DNA of 64,000 nucleotides from Pseudomonadales bacterium (GCA_012103535.1 WLWQ01000001.1:1-64000), one strand, 5' to 3'. Positions 33,143-43,415 are shown, counted from the stretch's first letter. The notes: generated by a model from the letters alone, not told the origin. Made by a program: numbers and translations.

Positions 33143-35457
33143 AGTAGTTTTCTTACTGCCTGTTCCAGTCGCGAAAACAATGCCGTTTGATTTTGCTGTT
33201 CGAGGGGTCCGATGCAATAGGCTTGCAGTTCTGCATCTTGCGCATAACGAGCATTTTCTTTGCGATCAGGTTTTACCTGGCCAAATCCCTTTTTAAGCTG
33301 ATCCAGTTGAATCTGCATGCGCAAGCCTTGATCTTCATCGGGCGTGTCGATCTTTGCACGAATTTCCAGTTCGATACAAAGGGAACGAATCTTTTGCTCA
33401 CTTTCTTTGGCCAGATTGAGTAGCTCTGTCAAAGAGTTCGCCTTACGAATGGATTCGGCGCGATCGTTTAAAGCGCTGTCAAAATTCTGATTGCCACTGC
33501 TAGTAAGTTCACTCCAGGCACCGTTTTCAAGTTTCGACTTTGCCGCTTCGAATTGAGAATCGTCTTTGCTGGCAAAGAGTTCCAATTCCAATTCTTTTAG
33601 AAACTGCGCCTTCTCCACTATGGAATTTTTCAAATTTAGCCACTTTTTGTCGGGCAAGGATTTGAATCGGGTATCGATCTTTCGCTTCAAGCTATTAAAG
33701 TTATCGACTAGCTTCTTGCGCGTCTTTCGAATTTTCGGATCCAGGGCGGAGGAGAAAGATTGTTGTAAGTCCTGATATTCCGGCCTGGATGAGCGTAGCG
33801 CTTCGTCTTCGAGTTCACTGATCTTCGATAGCGAGCCAAGAATCGTTTCGAGTTCTTTCTCTCCCTGCTCGATAGCTGCACGTGAGGCCGCAGCCTCCTG
33901 GTTGCGTTGTTCAAATATCTTGTCACAGGCGAGTCGGAATTCTTCCCAATATTTCTTATCTTCTTTATAAGAGGTTGGGCCTATCTTCTTCCATTGTTGT
34001 TGTAATCGCTTGGCCTCATTCATGGCCTTCTGATTGTCTTCGAGTTTAGACAGCTCTAGTGCTTCGGCAATAAAGGATTGTTTCTGTTTACCGTTGTCTT
34101 TCAATGCGTTCTTACGCATTCGGCGTAATTGGTTTACCACTGCATAAAACCGCTTCTGCAAGCTCTTGATTTTGGATTGTTCAACCGGAGCGTATTGCTT
34201 CCAGTCTTTTTCGCTGTTTTGCAGTAATTTGTTAAGCGCCGATATATTGATGTTTTCCGTATCAACAGCAGCTAAATCAACCTCAAGCTTGTCGCATATT
34301 TCGCGACGCGCTTTCAAATTAGTCGCCATGAGTTGCTTGCGTTGCTTAAAATAGACTTTGCAAGGTTCGTATGCGGTATCTGATAGTTTCTTGAAATCTC
34401 GCCATAGCTCCTCATTTTGATTAGAGCGACCGAGGGACTTCCATTCTTTGTGCATATTACTAATGTGCTTCGATTTGTCAGAAGCATGCATCTTCGATTC
34501 GAGCAGATGCTGCATCTGCTTTATGAGTTCTTTCTTCTTTTCAGTAGCTGCAAAAACTTTCCAATCGCGAAGTTCATTCAGCTTGGTGTTGTATTGATTG
34601 GCCTTTGCTTGCAATGCAGTTCGAAGTTTGCCGCTGGTATTGGAAATATTTCCCTGAATTTTATCCCAGGCGGGAAGTGCGTCATGACTCTGACCTTCAT
34701 CGAGCGCTTTCTGCAGGTTAATTAGTAATGCCTCGGTGCTCTGCAGCAGCGCATCCTGATGGGCTTTATTTTTATCTAGCTTTTCAATAAGACTGGCGTG
34801 TAGTTTTTGGGCGCGATCATTGAGTTCGGGCTCGAGATCGTTTGCCATTTTGCGCAGATGATTGATGGTGTTTTGCAGACTGTTTAGACGCGCAGTATTC
34901 TTAAAACTTAGTTTTTCAAGTTCCTGTTCGAAGGTCGGTATTTCTTGCTCAGGAATAAGCACTTTCGGGGGTTTTTCTGACTTGGTCGTGGGAGTAGTCG
35001 ACTCGCTTGGTTCTTCGACAGCAGGCGCAGGGGCCGCCAGTTTTTGATCCAGAATTTTGCAAACAGTTTTGTCTTTGCCAGCCAACTGCTCTTGTAGCTG
35101 CTGCAAGCTGGATCTATCTGAAATTGCCAGCACAGCGTTTTTTCTAACGTGCACACTTTGCCCATTAATGGTGAGTTCAACCAGCGCTTCCACGCTGCGG
35201 ATATTACCTACCAGGGCTTCTGCGATAGCTTTCGACTTGGTCTTTAAGGCGATGAGATTCTGGGTAGCGGGGGCAAGTGTGCTGCTTAATTCGATTAATT
35301 GCTCGGCAGCAATCCCAACATCCTCAATTCCAGCGAGAATGCCGACATAGTCGTCCGGTTGGCCGTCGACTGTGAGTTGCGTTAATACGCGTAGTTTTTC
35401 TTGGGTATCTTGCAGATCCCAAGAAATCTGCTCTTTTTCAAGCGTGGTTGCTGCCAT
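33139..35457 (-). CDS. DUF349 repeat protein
   Basis: The 772-residue protein is mostly charged coiled coil. It contains at least two DUF349 repeats, seen as W-R-D-F-K-K-L-S-D-T-A-Y (about residues 355-365) and Q-Q-W-K-K-I-G-P-T-S-Y-K-E-D-K-K-Y-W-E-E-F (about 490-510). Large DUF349 proteins occur in many gammaproteobacteria; the exact role is not known. It is divergent from dinG, with about 230 bases between starts, and its 3' end overlaps the acyltransferase gene. Confidence 0.82.
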   Translation of the reverse strand: MAATTLEKEQISWDLQDTQEKLRVLTQLTVDGQPDDYVGILAGIEDVGIAAEQLIELSSTLAPATQNLIALKTKSKAIAEALVGNIRSVEALVELTINGQSVHVRKNAVLAISDRSSLQQLQEQLAGKDKTVCKILDQKLAAPAPAVEEPSESTTPTTKSEKPPKVLIPEQEIPTFEQELEKLSFKNTARLNSLQNTINHLRKMANDLEPELNDRAQKLHASLIEKLDKNKAHQDALLQSTEALLINLQKALDEGQSHDALPAWDKIQGNISNTSGKLRTALQAKANQYNTKLNELRDWKVFAATEKKKELIKQMQHLLESKMHASDKSKHISNMHKEWKSLGRSNQNEELWRDFKKLSDTAYEPCKVYFKQRKQLMATNLKARREICDKLEVDLAAVDTENINISALNKLLQNSEKDWKQYAPVEQSKIKSLQKRFYAVVNQLRRMRKNALKDNGKQKQSFIAEALELSKLEDNQKAMNEAKRLQQQWKKIGPTSYKEDKKYWEEFRLACDKIFEQRNQEAAASRAAIEQGEKELETILGSLSKISELEDEALRSSRPEYQDLQQSFSSALDPKIRKTRKKLVDNFNSLKRKIDTRFKSLPDKKWLNLKNSIVEKAQFLKELELELFASKDDSQFEAAKSKLENGAWSELTSSGNQNFDSALNDRAESIRKANSLTELLNLAKESEQKIRSLCIELEIRAKIDTPDEDQGLRMQIQLDQLKKGFGQVKPDRKENARYAQDAELQAYCIGPLEQQNQTALFSRLEQAVRKLL

Positions 35458-35687
35458 TGACTACATGCCTGGCGGACTTGTTACATTAAAATAGTGTGTA
35501 GTGAGTAAAATAGAGGACCAAGTTTAGCAGAACTTCATTCCCATTAGTTTTGATGTTTGCGCCCGCTCGAATCTACAGGGCTATTCATCGTTTATTTTAT
35601 CCAAATCGGGGCCTTTTCCCAGTCGGTGCTATAATTCCTCGCTTCTTCCTTCTTTATATACACGCTTATGGCACAGATTCCTGCATT

Positions 35688-37826
35688 ATGTTGGCAGATG
35701 AAGTAAAAGATCGAATTCAGTCCGCCTATCGCCAATTATTGGAATCCAGGGACCTTACTCCTCGCTACGGTCAGCGGCAAATGATTGCGGAAATTGCTAA
35801 TGGTTTAGGCATCCTGGCCAGTGCTGAGGATGTCGATCCACCGATTTGCGTTGTCGAAGCTGGAACTGGAACCGGGAAAACCCTGGCTTATTTGCTGTCC
35901 GTGCTGCCTGTGGCACAAGCACTGGATTGCAAGGTAGTGGTGGCAACGGCAACGGTTGCACTGCAAGAGCAGGTTATATTAAAAGACATTCCGGAAATTC
36001 TGGAAGGCTCAGATCTTGAATTCAGTGTCGCTTTGGCAAAAGGGCGAGGGCGTTACCTCTGTCTCTCGAAGCTGGATATGCTGCTCGCAGGTTCTGATAG
36101 CCTGCACGCTATGATGGATCTCTATGGTGAGGAGCTGGAAGATCCAAACACAGGAGATATCGCACTGTATGAGGAGATGCTGAGTGAACTCAGTGCGGGG
36201 AATTGGCAAGGAGATCGAGATGACTGGAAGGCACCGATTGCTGATGCTAACTGGCGCCCCCTAACGGTCGATCGCTATCAATGTACAGGATCGAATTGCA
36301 GCAATTTCCGCAACTGCTGCTTCTATAAAGCCCGGGATTCATTAGATAAAGTAGATTGTATCGTGAGCAATCACGATTTAGTGCTTACCGACCTCGCCAT
36401 GGGTGGAGGTGCAATTCTTCCGGAGCCGGAAAAATGCATCTACGTGTTTGACGAGGCGCATCATCTCCCCTTTAAGTCGAACAATCACTTTTCCGCCTAT
36501 ACCCGTCTTAAAGCCAGTCTTGCCTGGCTGGATCGCTGTGAAGAATTACTCGTGCAACTGGCTAAAGAAGATTTTCTGAATACCGAGCGTCAAACGCAAA
36601 CACAGAAAACTATTGATGCCATTCGCGAGCATACCGACAGTGCCTGGCAGCTGTTCGAACAAACTGTCGATTCCTCGGAATCCATCGATACTTACGAAAA
36701 TCGGTCGCAGCATGCCTTCGAGCTTGGTGTTATACCTACAGAAATTCGAGGTGTTGCTGCCAATCTAGCCACGGAATTCACGCGCTTAACTTCAGGATTG
36801 CAGGATACAGCGGGGGAGTTACGTCAAGTCATGGATGAGAAACTGGATCCCGAGAAAACCCGATTGGCAGAGCAGTGGTATCCGATTCTCGGCACTAACA
36901 CCGATCGTGCAGAAGCAAATCTCGAGTTGTGGTTGAGCTACGCCAATGAAGATCCGGCAGAGCTTGCGCCGCGGGCGCGCTGGATCAATGTCATTGAAAA
37001 CGAAGGCGGTACTGATATCGCTTTGTCATCGAGTCCAGTATTGGCGGCTGAAAATCTGCAGGAACGATTGTGGCAGCGCTGCGCTGGTGCAGTACTGACT
37101 TCGGCTACTTTGTCAGCCCTGGGTGAATTCTCGATGCTACGAATGCGAGCGGGCCTGCCGGAGCATACCCATTATTTGAGTATTCCCAGTCCATTCGATT
37201 TCTCTGGGTCGGCGAATCTGGTAGTGCCGCGTATGAATTGTGATCCATCGGATACAGCACAGCACACTGCATTAATCGTTAAGGCAATCCCCAGGCTACT
37301 CAGTAAAGATGCCGCCGCCCTAATGTTGTTCTCATCCCGCAGACAAATGAATGAAGTCATGCAGGGTTTGCCCAGGGAATGGTTAGACCTGGTTCTTTGT
37401 CAGGATGATTACCAGAAAGCGCAATTGCTGAAATACCACCGCCAACGGATTGATCGGGGCGAGGGCAGTATTATTTTTGGATTGGCAAGCTTCGCCGAAG
37501 GTGTCGATCTGCCAGGAAAGTATTGCACTCACGTTTTAATTGCGAAGATTCCTTTTGCCGTTCCCAATGATCCCATCGAGATGACACTGGCAGCCTGGAT
37601 CGAACAACAAGGCCAGAATGCATTTATGACGCTGGCGGTACCCGACGCCGCCTTTCGATTGGTGCAGGCAAGTGGGCGATTGTTGCGCAGCGAGTCAGAT
37701 AGTGGGCGCATTACCTTGTTCGATGAACGTATTGTTAATCGACGCTATGGCAAAACGATTCTGGAATCGATGCCGCCTTACCGCCGCGAAATTTTTGAAG
37801 AGCAGTTGTCTCTCGATGATGGTTGA
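35688..37826 (+). CDS. dinG: ATP-dependent DNA helicase DinG
   Basis: From the ATG at 35688 the protein is 712 residues, like E. coli DinG (716). It shows Walker A E-A-G-T-G-T-G-K-T, the four-cysteine Fe-S cluster region (Q-C-T-G-S-N-C-S-N-F-R-N-C-C, then D-C-I-V-S-N-H), D-E-A-H box F-D-E-A-H-H and motif VI Q-A-S-G-R-L-L-R. DinG unwinds DNA 5' to 3' and resolves R-loops and forks. A longer frame from 35550 is unlikely because its first 46 residues do not fit the family. Confidence 0.95.
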   Translation: MLADEVKDRIQSAYRQLLESRDLTPRYGQRQMIAEIANGLGILASAEDVDPPICVVEAGTGTGKTLAYLLSVLPVAQALDCKVVVATATVALQEQVILKDIPEILEGSDLEFSVALAKGRGRYLCLSKLDMLLAGSDSLHAMMDLYGEELEDPNTGDIALYEEMLSELSAGNWQGDRDDWKAPIADANWRPLTVDRYQCTGSNCSNFRNCCFYKARDSLDKVDCIVSNHDLVLTDLAMGGGAILPEPEKCIYVFDEAHHLPFKSNNHFSAYTRLKASLAWLDRCEELLVQLAKEDFLNTERQTQTQKTIDAIREHTDSAWQLFEQTVDSSESIDTYENRSQHAFELGVIPTEIRGVAANLATEFTRLTSGLQDTAGELRQVMDEKLDPEKTRLAEQWYPILGTNTDRAEANLELWLSYANEDPAELAPRARWINVIENEGGTDIALSSSPVLAAENLQERLWQRCAGAVLTSATLSALGEFSMLRMRAGLPEHTHYLSIPSPFDFSGSANLVVPRMNCDPSDTAQHTALIVKAIPRLLSKDAAALMLFSSRRQMNEVMQGLPREWLDLVLCQDDYQKAQLLKYHRQRIDRGEGSIIFGLASFAEGVDLPGKYCTHVLIAKIPFAVPNDPIEMTLAAWIEQQGQNAFMTLAVPDAAFRLVQASGRLLRSESDSGRITLFDERIVNRRYGKTILESMPPYRREIFEEQLSLDDG

Positions 37827-37854
37827 GAGAGGTAGGGAGAAGTAGGGCGAGGAA

Positions 37855-38487
37855 TTAATGTGGGAACACGTTCAGGCTAATATTAGCCTCACGATCGGTA
37901 ATGCAGGTGGCCGTATAATTTAATTCCAAGATGGCTGAGTCATTGCTGTAGTCCATAAAAATTACAAATCGATTTTCTCCCCGTTGCCGAAAATGCACAT
38001 CGCCTTCAGACATTGGCGGCAGATTTCCGTCTAGAGTTTCTCTCAGTGCCGTTTTGCAATGATCTATCAACATTATTTTATCGCTTTCCGGCATTAGGGG
38101 AGTTCCATCCTCATTCTGAGCTTGCCTTGCTAGTGCCTCCTCTTTAGAGAGATAAGCCACATTGACGAAGTTTTCACGAACATCTCTCCGCCAGTAAACA
38201 AGGTTCTGGGTGCCATAGGTATCGGATTCGCAAGTGATAATGAATTTGGCATTATCAATCGCACTGCTGTCACTCAGTTTGGCTTCGATAATAGTTATGC
38301 AAGCAGCCCGCGATGCTGCATGGACTATCACTGTATCGAGGTCGTTCTTAAGGGATTCGGAATGTCGAACGGGTAACCAAATTTTTGGTGAGGAATCCTG
38401 CGCAAATGTATTACTGGTGACGCCTAGCACTAAAGCTAGTAGTGCCACACATAACCCATCTGTCGAGAATCTAAACCAATGGTGCAT
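37855..38487 (-). CDS. exported protein, unknown function
   Basis: From the ATG at 38485-38487 the product is 210 residues with a signal peptide (hydrophobic L-C-V-A-L-L-A-L-V-L-G-V, cut after NTFAQ). The mature part has four cysteines (AACIT, ITCES, DHCKT, ATCIT) that could form two disulfides, and is beta-rich. No family recognised. A frame from 38574 overlaps the broken small gene upstream and hides the signal peptide, so the shorter start is chosen. Confidence 0.6.
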   Translation of the reverse strand: MHHWFRFSTDGLCVALLALVLGVTSNTFAQDSSPKIWLPVRHSESLKNDLDTVIVHAASRAACITIIEAKLSDSSAIDNAKFIITCESDTYGTQNLVYWRRDVRENFVNVAYLSKEEALARQAQNEDGTPLMPESDKIMLIDHCKTALRETLDGNLPPMSEGDVHFRQRGENRFVIFMDYSNDSAILELNYTATCITDREANISLNVFPH

Positions 38488-38539
38488 TGGTGATTTATTG
38501 AAAAATAGATTCGTTCTTATCGAGGCGATGCAGAAGCTC

Positions 38540-38719
38540 TTAGTTGCTCTTTTCAGACTGAGTGGGTTCTTCATATTTAAGAACCTGTTTGAGTGCTTCC
38601 CAGGCTTCGGGATCAGTTTGATGAAATATTTTCTTTACGCTGGCATTTCGCTTAGCTCACGCTTCTTCCATGGAGCGAGTCATTTCGGCTAATTTCTGTG
38701 CAAGTTCCACTTTTGTCAT
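38540..38719 (-). pseudogene. small gene interrupted by an in-frame TGA
   Basis: From ATG at 38717-38719 the frame encodes 20 residues (MTKVELAQKLAEMTRSMEEA), meets TGA at 38657-38659, and then continues in the same frame as AKRNASVKKIFHQTDPEAW and on to TAA at 38540-38542. Both parts look like one helical cytoplasmic protein of 59 codons. A single CGA to TGA change would explain it. It could also be a sequencing error. I do not recognise the family. Confidence 0.5.
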
Positions 38720-38988
38720 TACATCTTCCTTGGTGTTTACTGCGAATATTGCAGATACAATGATTTATATCTATTCAATTAAAAATATAGCACCGGATCG
38801 AAAAAAGACTGCATCGAGCGAGAAAATAAATTGCTTGAATTATTGTTGAATTCGGCTACTCAGAAAATCTGCAAGCAAAGCTTAGGGGAATTCCCCAAGG
38901 CAGAAGATCAATACTACGATCAATGCCGGGACCAATAAGACAAAAAGGAATTAAAAAAGTTGCATTAATAGCAACTGATCAATGGCCT

Positions 38989-41157
38989 CTAGTGAAAGGG
39001 GGGCTTGATTTTGATGGGATCGAACTCGGGCACTTTACCTACACCAGAGAATGTAGCCTCCCATTTAATTTTCTCCTGGCGCAACATCTCGGTGACTTCT
39101 TTCACCGGCAGCGGCCGACTGAAAAAATACCCCTGCAATTGCTCACACTCATGATCTCGTAAGAATTCCACATGCGTTTCTTCTTCCACGCCTTCTGCCA
39201 CTACCTGAAGATTCAGGCTATGAGCCAATGCCAGAATCGCCTTGACGATTGCTTCGCCGTTGGCATCGATACCGATATCCTTGACGAAGGAGCGATCAAT
39301 CTTAAGTTTGTCGATTGGCAGCCTTTTCAAATAATTCAGGGAGGAGTAACCGGTTCCAAAATCATCGACTGAAATCATTACGCCGGCGGAATTGATCTTC
39401 TCCAGCATATTGATAGCGACTTCAGGATTGTGCATCACCGCTGTCTCGGTTAATTCCAGTACCAGGGAGCTCGCTGGAATATTGGTATCTCTTAAGACTT
39501 TGTAGAGCACCTCGATAAAGTCGCCATTGACCAATTGCTTGGGAGAAAGGTTAACCGCAATTGGAAAGTCGAGCTTGATATCTTCCGCTTCCCGCCACTC
39601 GACAGCTTGATTGCAAGCAGAGTAAAGAACACATTTTCCGATCGCCGGCAGTAAGCCGCATTCTTCGGCGACAGGTATAAACTTATGCGGTCCAATATTT
39701 GGCCAATCCTCATGTTGCCAACGAATCAGCGCTTCCAGACCAACTACCCGCCCACTCACAGCATCTACCTCAGGCTGGTAATGAAAGAAGAATTCATCGT
39801 TGGCTATGGCGCGACGCAGCGCTTCTTCCAGGCTGCTTTGTTCCATCACTCGGTTCTGGATTTCTGTGGAGAAGAAGCGATAGGTATTTCTAGCATCGAC
39901 CTTGGCCTGGTACATCGCCGTGTCTGCCTTTTGTGTCAATGTTTTTAAGTCAGAGCCGCTTTCTGGATAAAGCGAAATTCCAACGCTGGCGGTAACCATA
40001 ATTTCTCGGTCTTGTACTTGATAAGGCTTGGAAAGTACTTCGAGGATATGGCGAACGATGCGTGTTACCTGGTTAGGCGATCCCATTTCCAGCAGGGTAA
40101 TTGCAAATTCATCACCGCCGATCCTCGCTACCAGATCGGTTTCCCGCACGCAGTTGCGCAGGCGTTCTGCAACTTCTACCAGTAATTCGTCGCCAGCATC
40201 ATGACCCATGGTGTCGTTGGTATTCTTGAAATGGTCGATGTCGATAAACAAGAGCGCAAGTTTCTTTTCATTATGGGCACAGTAGGCAATTTTACCTTCG
40301 GTAAAGTCATGAAATTTGCTGCGGTTGGAAAGGCCGGTTAAGACATCGTATTTGGCAAGCTTAATGAGCCGTTGTTCATTGATGGTGCGCGCGGTAATGT
40401 CGTTAAACATCATGATGTGGCCGTTGATCACGCCATCGGCATCGCTTGTGCAGTTGCAACTAATCTCAGCAACTATGGTTGAATCTTTGGATGTATTTAG
40501 TAAGACGCGGTTGCTAGTAAAAGGTTGGTGCTGCAACATGCCTTGAGTTAGTTCGTTAATCAGCTCTTCAGCTTCTTGTGGATCATCTTCGGCAGAACCG
40601 AGCAAATCGAATACGCTGGTATCTAAAATATTCTCTTCAGTGAAGCCGAGGATTTTTACTGTCTTTGGATTTACGTATTGAATCGAGCCAGTACCGTCAT
40701 ACTGAATAATCCCTTCGCTGGCACTTTCCACCAGTACTTGATTGCGATTCTGCATTTCAGCTAAGGCGCGAGATTGTTCGGCGGCAAAATGATGAAGTTC
40801 CAACAAATAAGTAATTCGATATTGGATATAGTCGAATCCATCATTGCATAATCAAAGTTCTATATGGGGGCAATCGAGCTTGACGATCTCAGTGAGTCTT
40901 TCCTGCTCTCTACTTACAACCAATATGGGGACGACAGGCGTTGCCGTGTTTCGCGATTGAAACTCGAGAATCTTGGTAGAATTGTTTTGGTCACTATCCA
41001 AACTAACCAATAACAATGCCAACTCTTCTTTTACAAGAGCGTCGAATACCTCATCCCAATCTTCGGTTCGAGAAAAATCGTAATGATTCAACTGCAAAGA
41101 CTGTAAGGTGGTCCAGCTTTCTCCTTGCCCACCATCTATGATCAGTACTTTTTTCAC
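38989..41157 (-). pseudogene. receiver-PAS-GGDEF-EAL gene split by an in-frame TGA
   Basis: Two open stretches lie in one frame, separated only by TGA at 40852-40854. The first (40852-41157) encodes a receiver-like domain (M-K-K-V-L-I-I-D-G-G; acceptor region L-L-V-S-L-D-S-D). After the stop the frame goes on with L-C-N-D-G-F-D-Y-I-Q-Y-R-I-T-Y-L-L-E-L-H-H, the expected end of a receiver and its linker, then PAS, an intact R-I-G-G-D-E-F and an EAL domain with L-E-A-L-I, V-N-L-S, D-D-F-G-T-G-Y-S-S and A-E-G-V-E. As a whole it would be 722 codons. The 3' part could still be translated from TTG at 40804-40806 as an active cyclic-di-GMP enzyme. Confidence 0.8.
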
Positions 41158-41342
41158 TACTTCACCTGATAATCCATTATGCTTTTGCGACCCGTCTTAA
41201 TTCAGTATAGGAGAAAATAATTCGCGGCAGCGGCGATGAACAGGGGGATTACAGGATTTCTTTGGTTTATTTGCGAAATGCTAATTGAGCATAATAAGCA
41301 GTAGTCTGCTAATGCTATTCAGATATGGATAACAAAAGTTAT

Positions 41343-41552
41343 CTAATGTTTCTTACTAGGTTTATGCAGAGCTTTGCTTTTTCTCTGATGGGTAAAATAA
41401 TAGCCAGCAGCGGCTCCCAATGCTGCCCCGATGAGGACGGTTAATAGCAGATTATCTAAGATCGCTCCCAATCCTATACCGATAATTAAGCCTGCAGTAA
41501 TGCAAAGAGCCCAGGTACCTCGTTCGGCTTGTTTTTTAGATTTCTTAGACAT
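41343..41552 (-). CDS. small membrane protein with glycine-rich helix
   Basis: The 69-residue product has a basic N-terminus, one or two hydrophobic stretches (about residues 13-31 and 33-52) rich in glycine and alanine (LIIGIGLGAIL, LIGAALGAAAGYYF), and a lysine-rich tail. The layout is that of a glycine-zipper membrane protein. Function unknown. It is monocistronic. Confidence 0.5.
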   Translation of the reverse strand: MSKKSKKQAERGTWALCITAGLIIGIGLGAILDNLLLTVLIGAALGAAAGYYFTHQRKSKALHKPSKKH

Positions 41553-41606
41553 AGGAACCTCGAATCACTAAATCCAAAACTCTTATTGGGTAAAACTACG
41601 CCTAAT

Positions 41607-42461
41607 CTAATTTATACGACGCAGCGAATAAATAAGTGTCGAAAAACGCGATGGACTAATTGGATCAATTTCAGTGGAACCAATTGCATCTGCCGTTTCC
41701 AATCCTTCAACAACTCTGCCAATTACCGTGTGCTTTCCATTTAGCCAGGGAGAATCCTGTAAGGCGATAAAAAATTCCGGGCCATTCTGATTCGGGCCAG
41801 CGTTGGCTAAGGCAACTACGCCGCGGATTATTCCCCGGGTAGGTGTATTGTCAGTGTATCGATAGCCCTGATTCTCATAGGCCTGTTTGACGGTGAGACC
41901 CTGAAGAATCTCCAATACTTCGTATTGCTGTTCCAGCATTTCAGCTTCCGATTCTATGTTCATACTGTTAAAGAGTGATTTTAACAGTACATCATGAAAT
42001 TCAACTCGATTGCCTATATTCAGGATTGGATTAAAGTTTCCCTGCTCATCCATTACCGGTAAACGGTCGAGTCCGAGGGAATCAGCGTTTATTTCATCCT
42101 GTAATAAATTATCCGGTGCACCCAGGGGATTATAGAAGGGTGAACCCGCCTGAACTACAAATTCCGGTACCACCCGATGAAATTGCATACCATCGAAATA
42201 ACGCGGTTTAAATCTGGTATTGGAATTTGGGTCGATAAATTCAACTTCACCGTGGGCTAACGCCAGAAAATTCTCCACATTATTCGGGGCTTCATTAGGC
42301 AGTAGTTCGATAAAGATATCGCCGGTTGATGTGCTCAGGAGAATAAGGGGATTGCTACGATCTTCCATCGCTGCCTGTGCACTAAGCGCATCGGCGCGCA
42401 GCTGTGCTGAAACGATTATGGTACAGAACAGTAAAAGCAGTTTGGGCAGTTTCAGTGGCAT
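41607..42461 (-). CDS. periplasmic cyclophilin-type peptidyl-prolyl isomerase
   Basis: From the ATG at 42459-42461 the 284-residue protein has a signal peptide, then cyclophilin motifs T-S-T-G-D-I-F-I-E-L, A-P-N-N-V-E-N-F-L, F-D-G-M-Q-F-H-R-V-V-P-E-F-V-V-Q-A-G and N-G-P-E-F-F-I-A-L, G-K-H-T-V-I-G-R-V. It has an insertion of about 80 residues in the middle (V-M-D-E-Q-G to Y-R-Y-T-D) compared with PpiA/PpiB. It would speed proline isomerisation in the periplasm. A frame from 42515 lacks the signal peptide at its start. Confidence 0.9.
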   Translation of the reverse strand: MPLKLPKLLLLFCTIIVSAQLRADALSAQAAMEDRSNPLILLSTSTGDIFIELLPNEAPNNVENFLALAHGEVEFIDPNSNTRFKPRYFDGMQFHRVVPEFVVQAGSPFYNPLGAPDNLLQDEINADSLGLDRLPVMDEQGNFNPILNIGNRVEFHDVLLKSLFNSMNIESEAEMLEQQYEVLEILQGLTVKQAYENQGYRYTDNTPTRGIIRGVVALANAGPNQNGPEFFIALQDSPWLNGKHTVIGRVVEGLETADAIGSTEIDPISPSRFSTLIYSLRRIN

Positions 42462-42469
42462 TTTAAGAA

Positions 42470-42736
42470 CTATTGCAACAATTGATGATCGGCGGGCAGG
42501 TTCTTGGAAATCCAAATAGCGAGCTTATGGCGCATGTTCTGCACATTCTCATCATCGCTCGCTAAGGGTTGGATGACTTTGTCTTTTACCAGTAACAGAT
42601 AGATTGCTCTGACTTTGGTATCGATATGATCTGTTGCTTCAAATTTCCCCGCACCTCTGGCTTCAAAGTAGCGCGTGCCAACGCGAATCGCCTCCTTTAA
42701 GAGTTCAGATTCGTGCTTTATCTTCTTGACAGCCAT
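42470..42736 (-). CDS. DUF5062-like small protein
   Basis: From the ATG at 42734-42736 the 88-residue product reads K-H-E-S-E-L-L-K-E-A-I-R-V-G-T-R-Y-F, K-V-R-A-I-Y-L-L-L-V-K-D-K-V-I and M-R-H-K-L-A-I-W-I, which fits DUF5062, a gammaproteobacterial family of unknown role. It lies 8 bases upstream of the cyclophilin gene, so they are co-transcribed. Confidence 0.65.
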   Translation of the reverse strand: MAVKKIKHESELLKEAIRVGTRYFEARGAGKFEATDHIDTKVRAIYLLLVKDKVIQPLASDDENVQNMRHKLAIWISKNLPADHQLLQ

Positions 42737-42812
42737 GACGTGCTCCACCTGGTTCCTATCGATTTTAGAGCCACTGACTGGTTCACTGCAACGTCAGTTT
42801 GGTTACTGGCAT

Positions 42813-43391
42813 TTAATCCGATAGAAGCTGATACTTTTCTAAATCATCGGGCGTGTCAATATCATAGAGAATCGCCGCATCCTCTGTTTCGAGCCGCAGC
42901 ACGTCAGCTTGATGGGCCTGCACGACCGGCCTGCCGCCAGAATCGCCACTTAGCTGAAGCAATTCGGGGAAATACTTTTTGCCGAAACCTACTGGATTAC
43001 CCGGCTGTTGATTATGCACAGGGATGACAATGTTGTTATCCCCCAGTTGACTGGCAAGAGATTTGTAGGTTTCAACTGCAATAAAGGGCATGTCCGCCAA
43101 ACAAACCAGACAGCCATCCCAGGATTCAATGAGTGAAATAGCATGGGCGAGGGTGGCCCCCATGCCTTTTTCGGCATCCTGGAAAATATTCAACTCCGTT
43201 TCAAAAGGGCTTAACAGGTCAGCCAATTCTGGTCGTGTAATAACTTTATAGTTCGGAACGGCGGTACGGATTCTTGCCAAGGTCTGGCTGAAGACCGTGG
43301 CACCGTTATCGAGTTCAGCGCAGAGCTTAATGCTGCCGAAGCGATTGCTGAATCCAGCGGCAAGAATGATCGCACCGATTTTACCAGCCAC
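42813..43391 (-). CDS. MocA-like molybdenum cofactor nucleotidyltransferase
   Basis: The 192-residue protein starts with the NTP-transferase motif I-I-L-A-A-G-F-S-N-R-F-G (9-20), then K-G-M-G-A-T-L-A-H-A and C-L-A-D-M-P-F, P-G-N-P-V-G-F and G-D-S-G-G-R-P-V. These mark the MocA/MobA group; MocA adds CMP to the molybdenum cofactor for xanthine dehydrogenase-type enzymes. This fits the xdhC at 19790, although the enzyme they would serve is not in view. Confidence 0.82.
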   Translation of the reverse strand: MAGKIGAIILAAGFSNRFGSIKLCAELDNGATVFSQTLARIRTAVPNYKVITRPELADLLSPFETELNIFQDAEKGMGATLAHAISLIESWDGCLVCLADMPFIAVETYKSLASQLGDNNIVIPVHNQQPGNPVGFGKKYFPELLQLSGDSGGRPVVQAHQADVLRLETEDAAILYDIDTPDDLEKYQLLSD

Positions 43392-43415
43392 TAGCAGCTA
43401 TCCTTTCTTTAAACC

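Noticed and set aside
38234..38692. + strand frame opposite the exported protein and broken small gene
   Set aside because: It is antisense to two better-supported - strand frames and shows no recognisable protein.
38657..40854. General recoding of TGA or selenocysteine insertion
   Set aside because: Several intact genes here (for example ogt, the MATE exporter and dinG) end with TGA and use TGG for tryptophan, and no SECIS-like stem was noticed after the two TGA codons.
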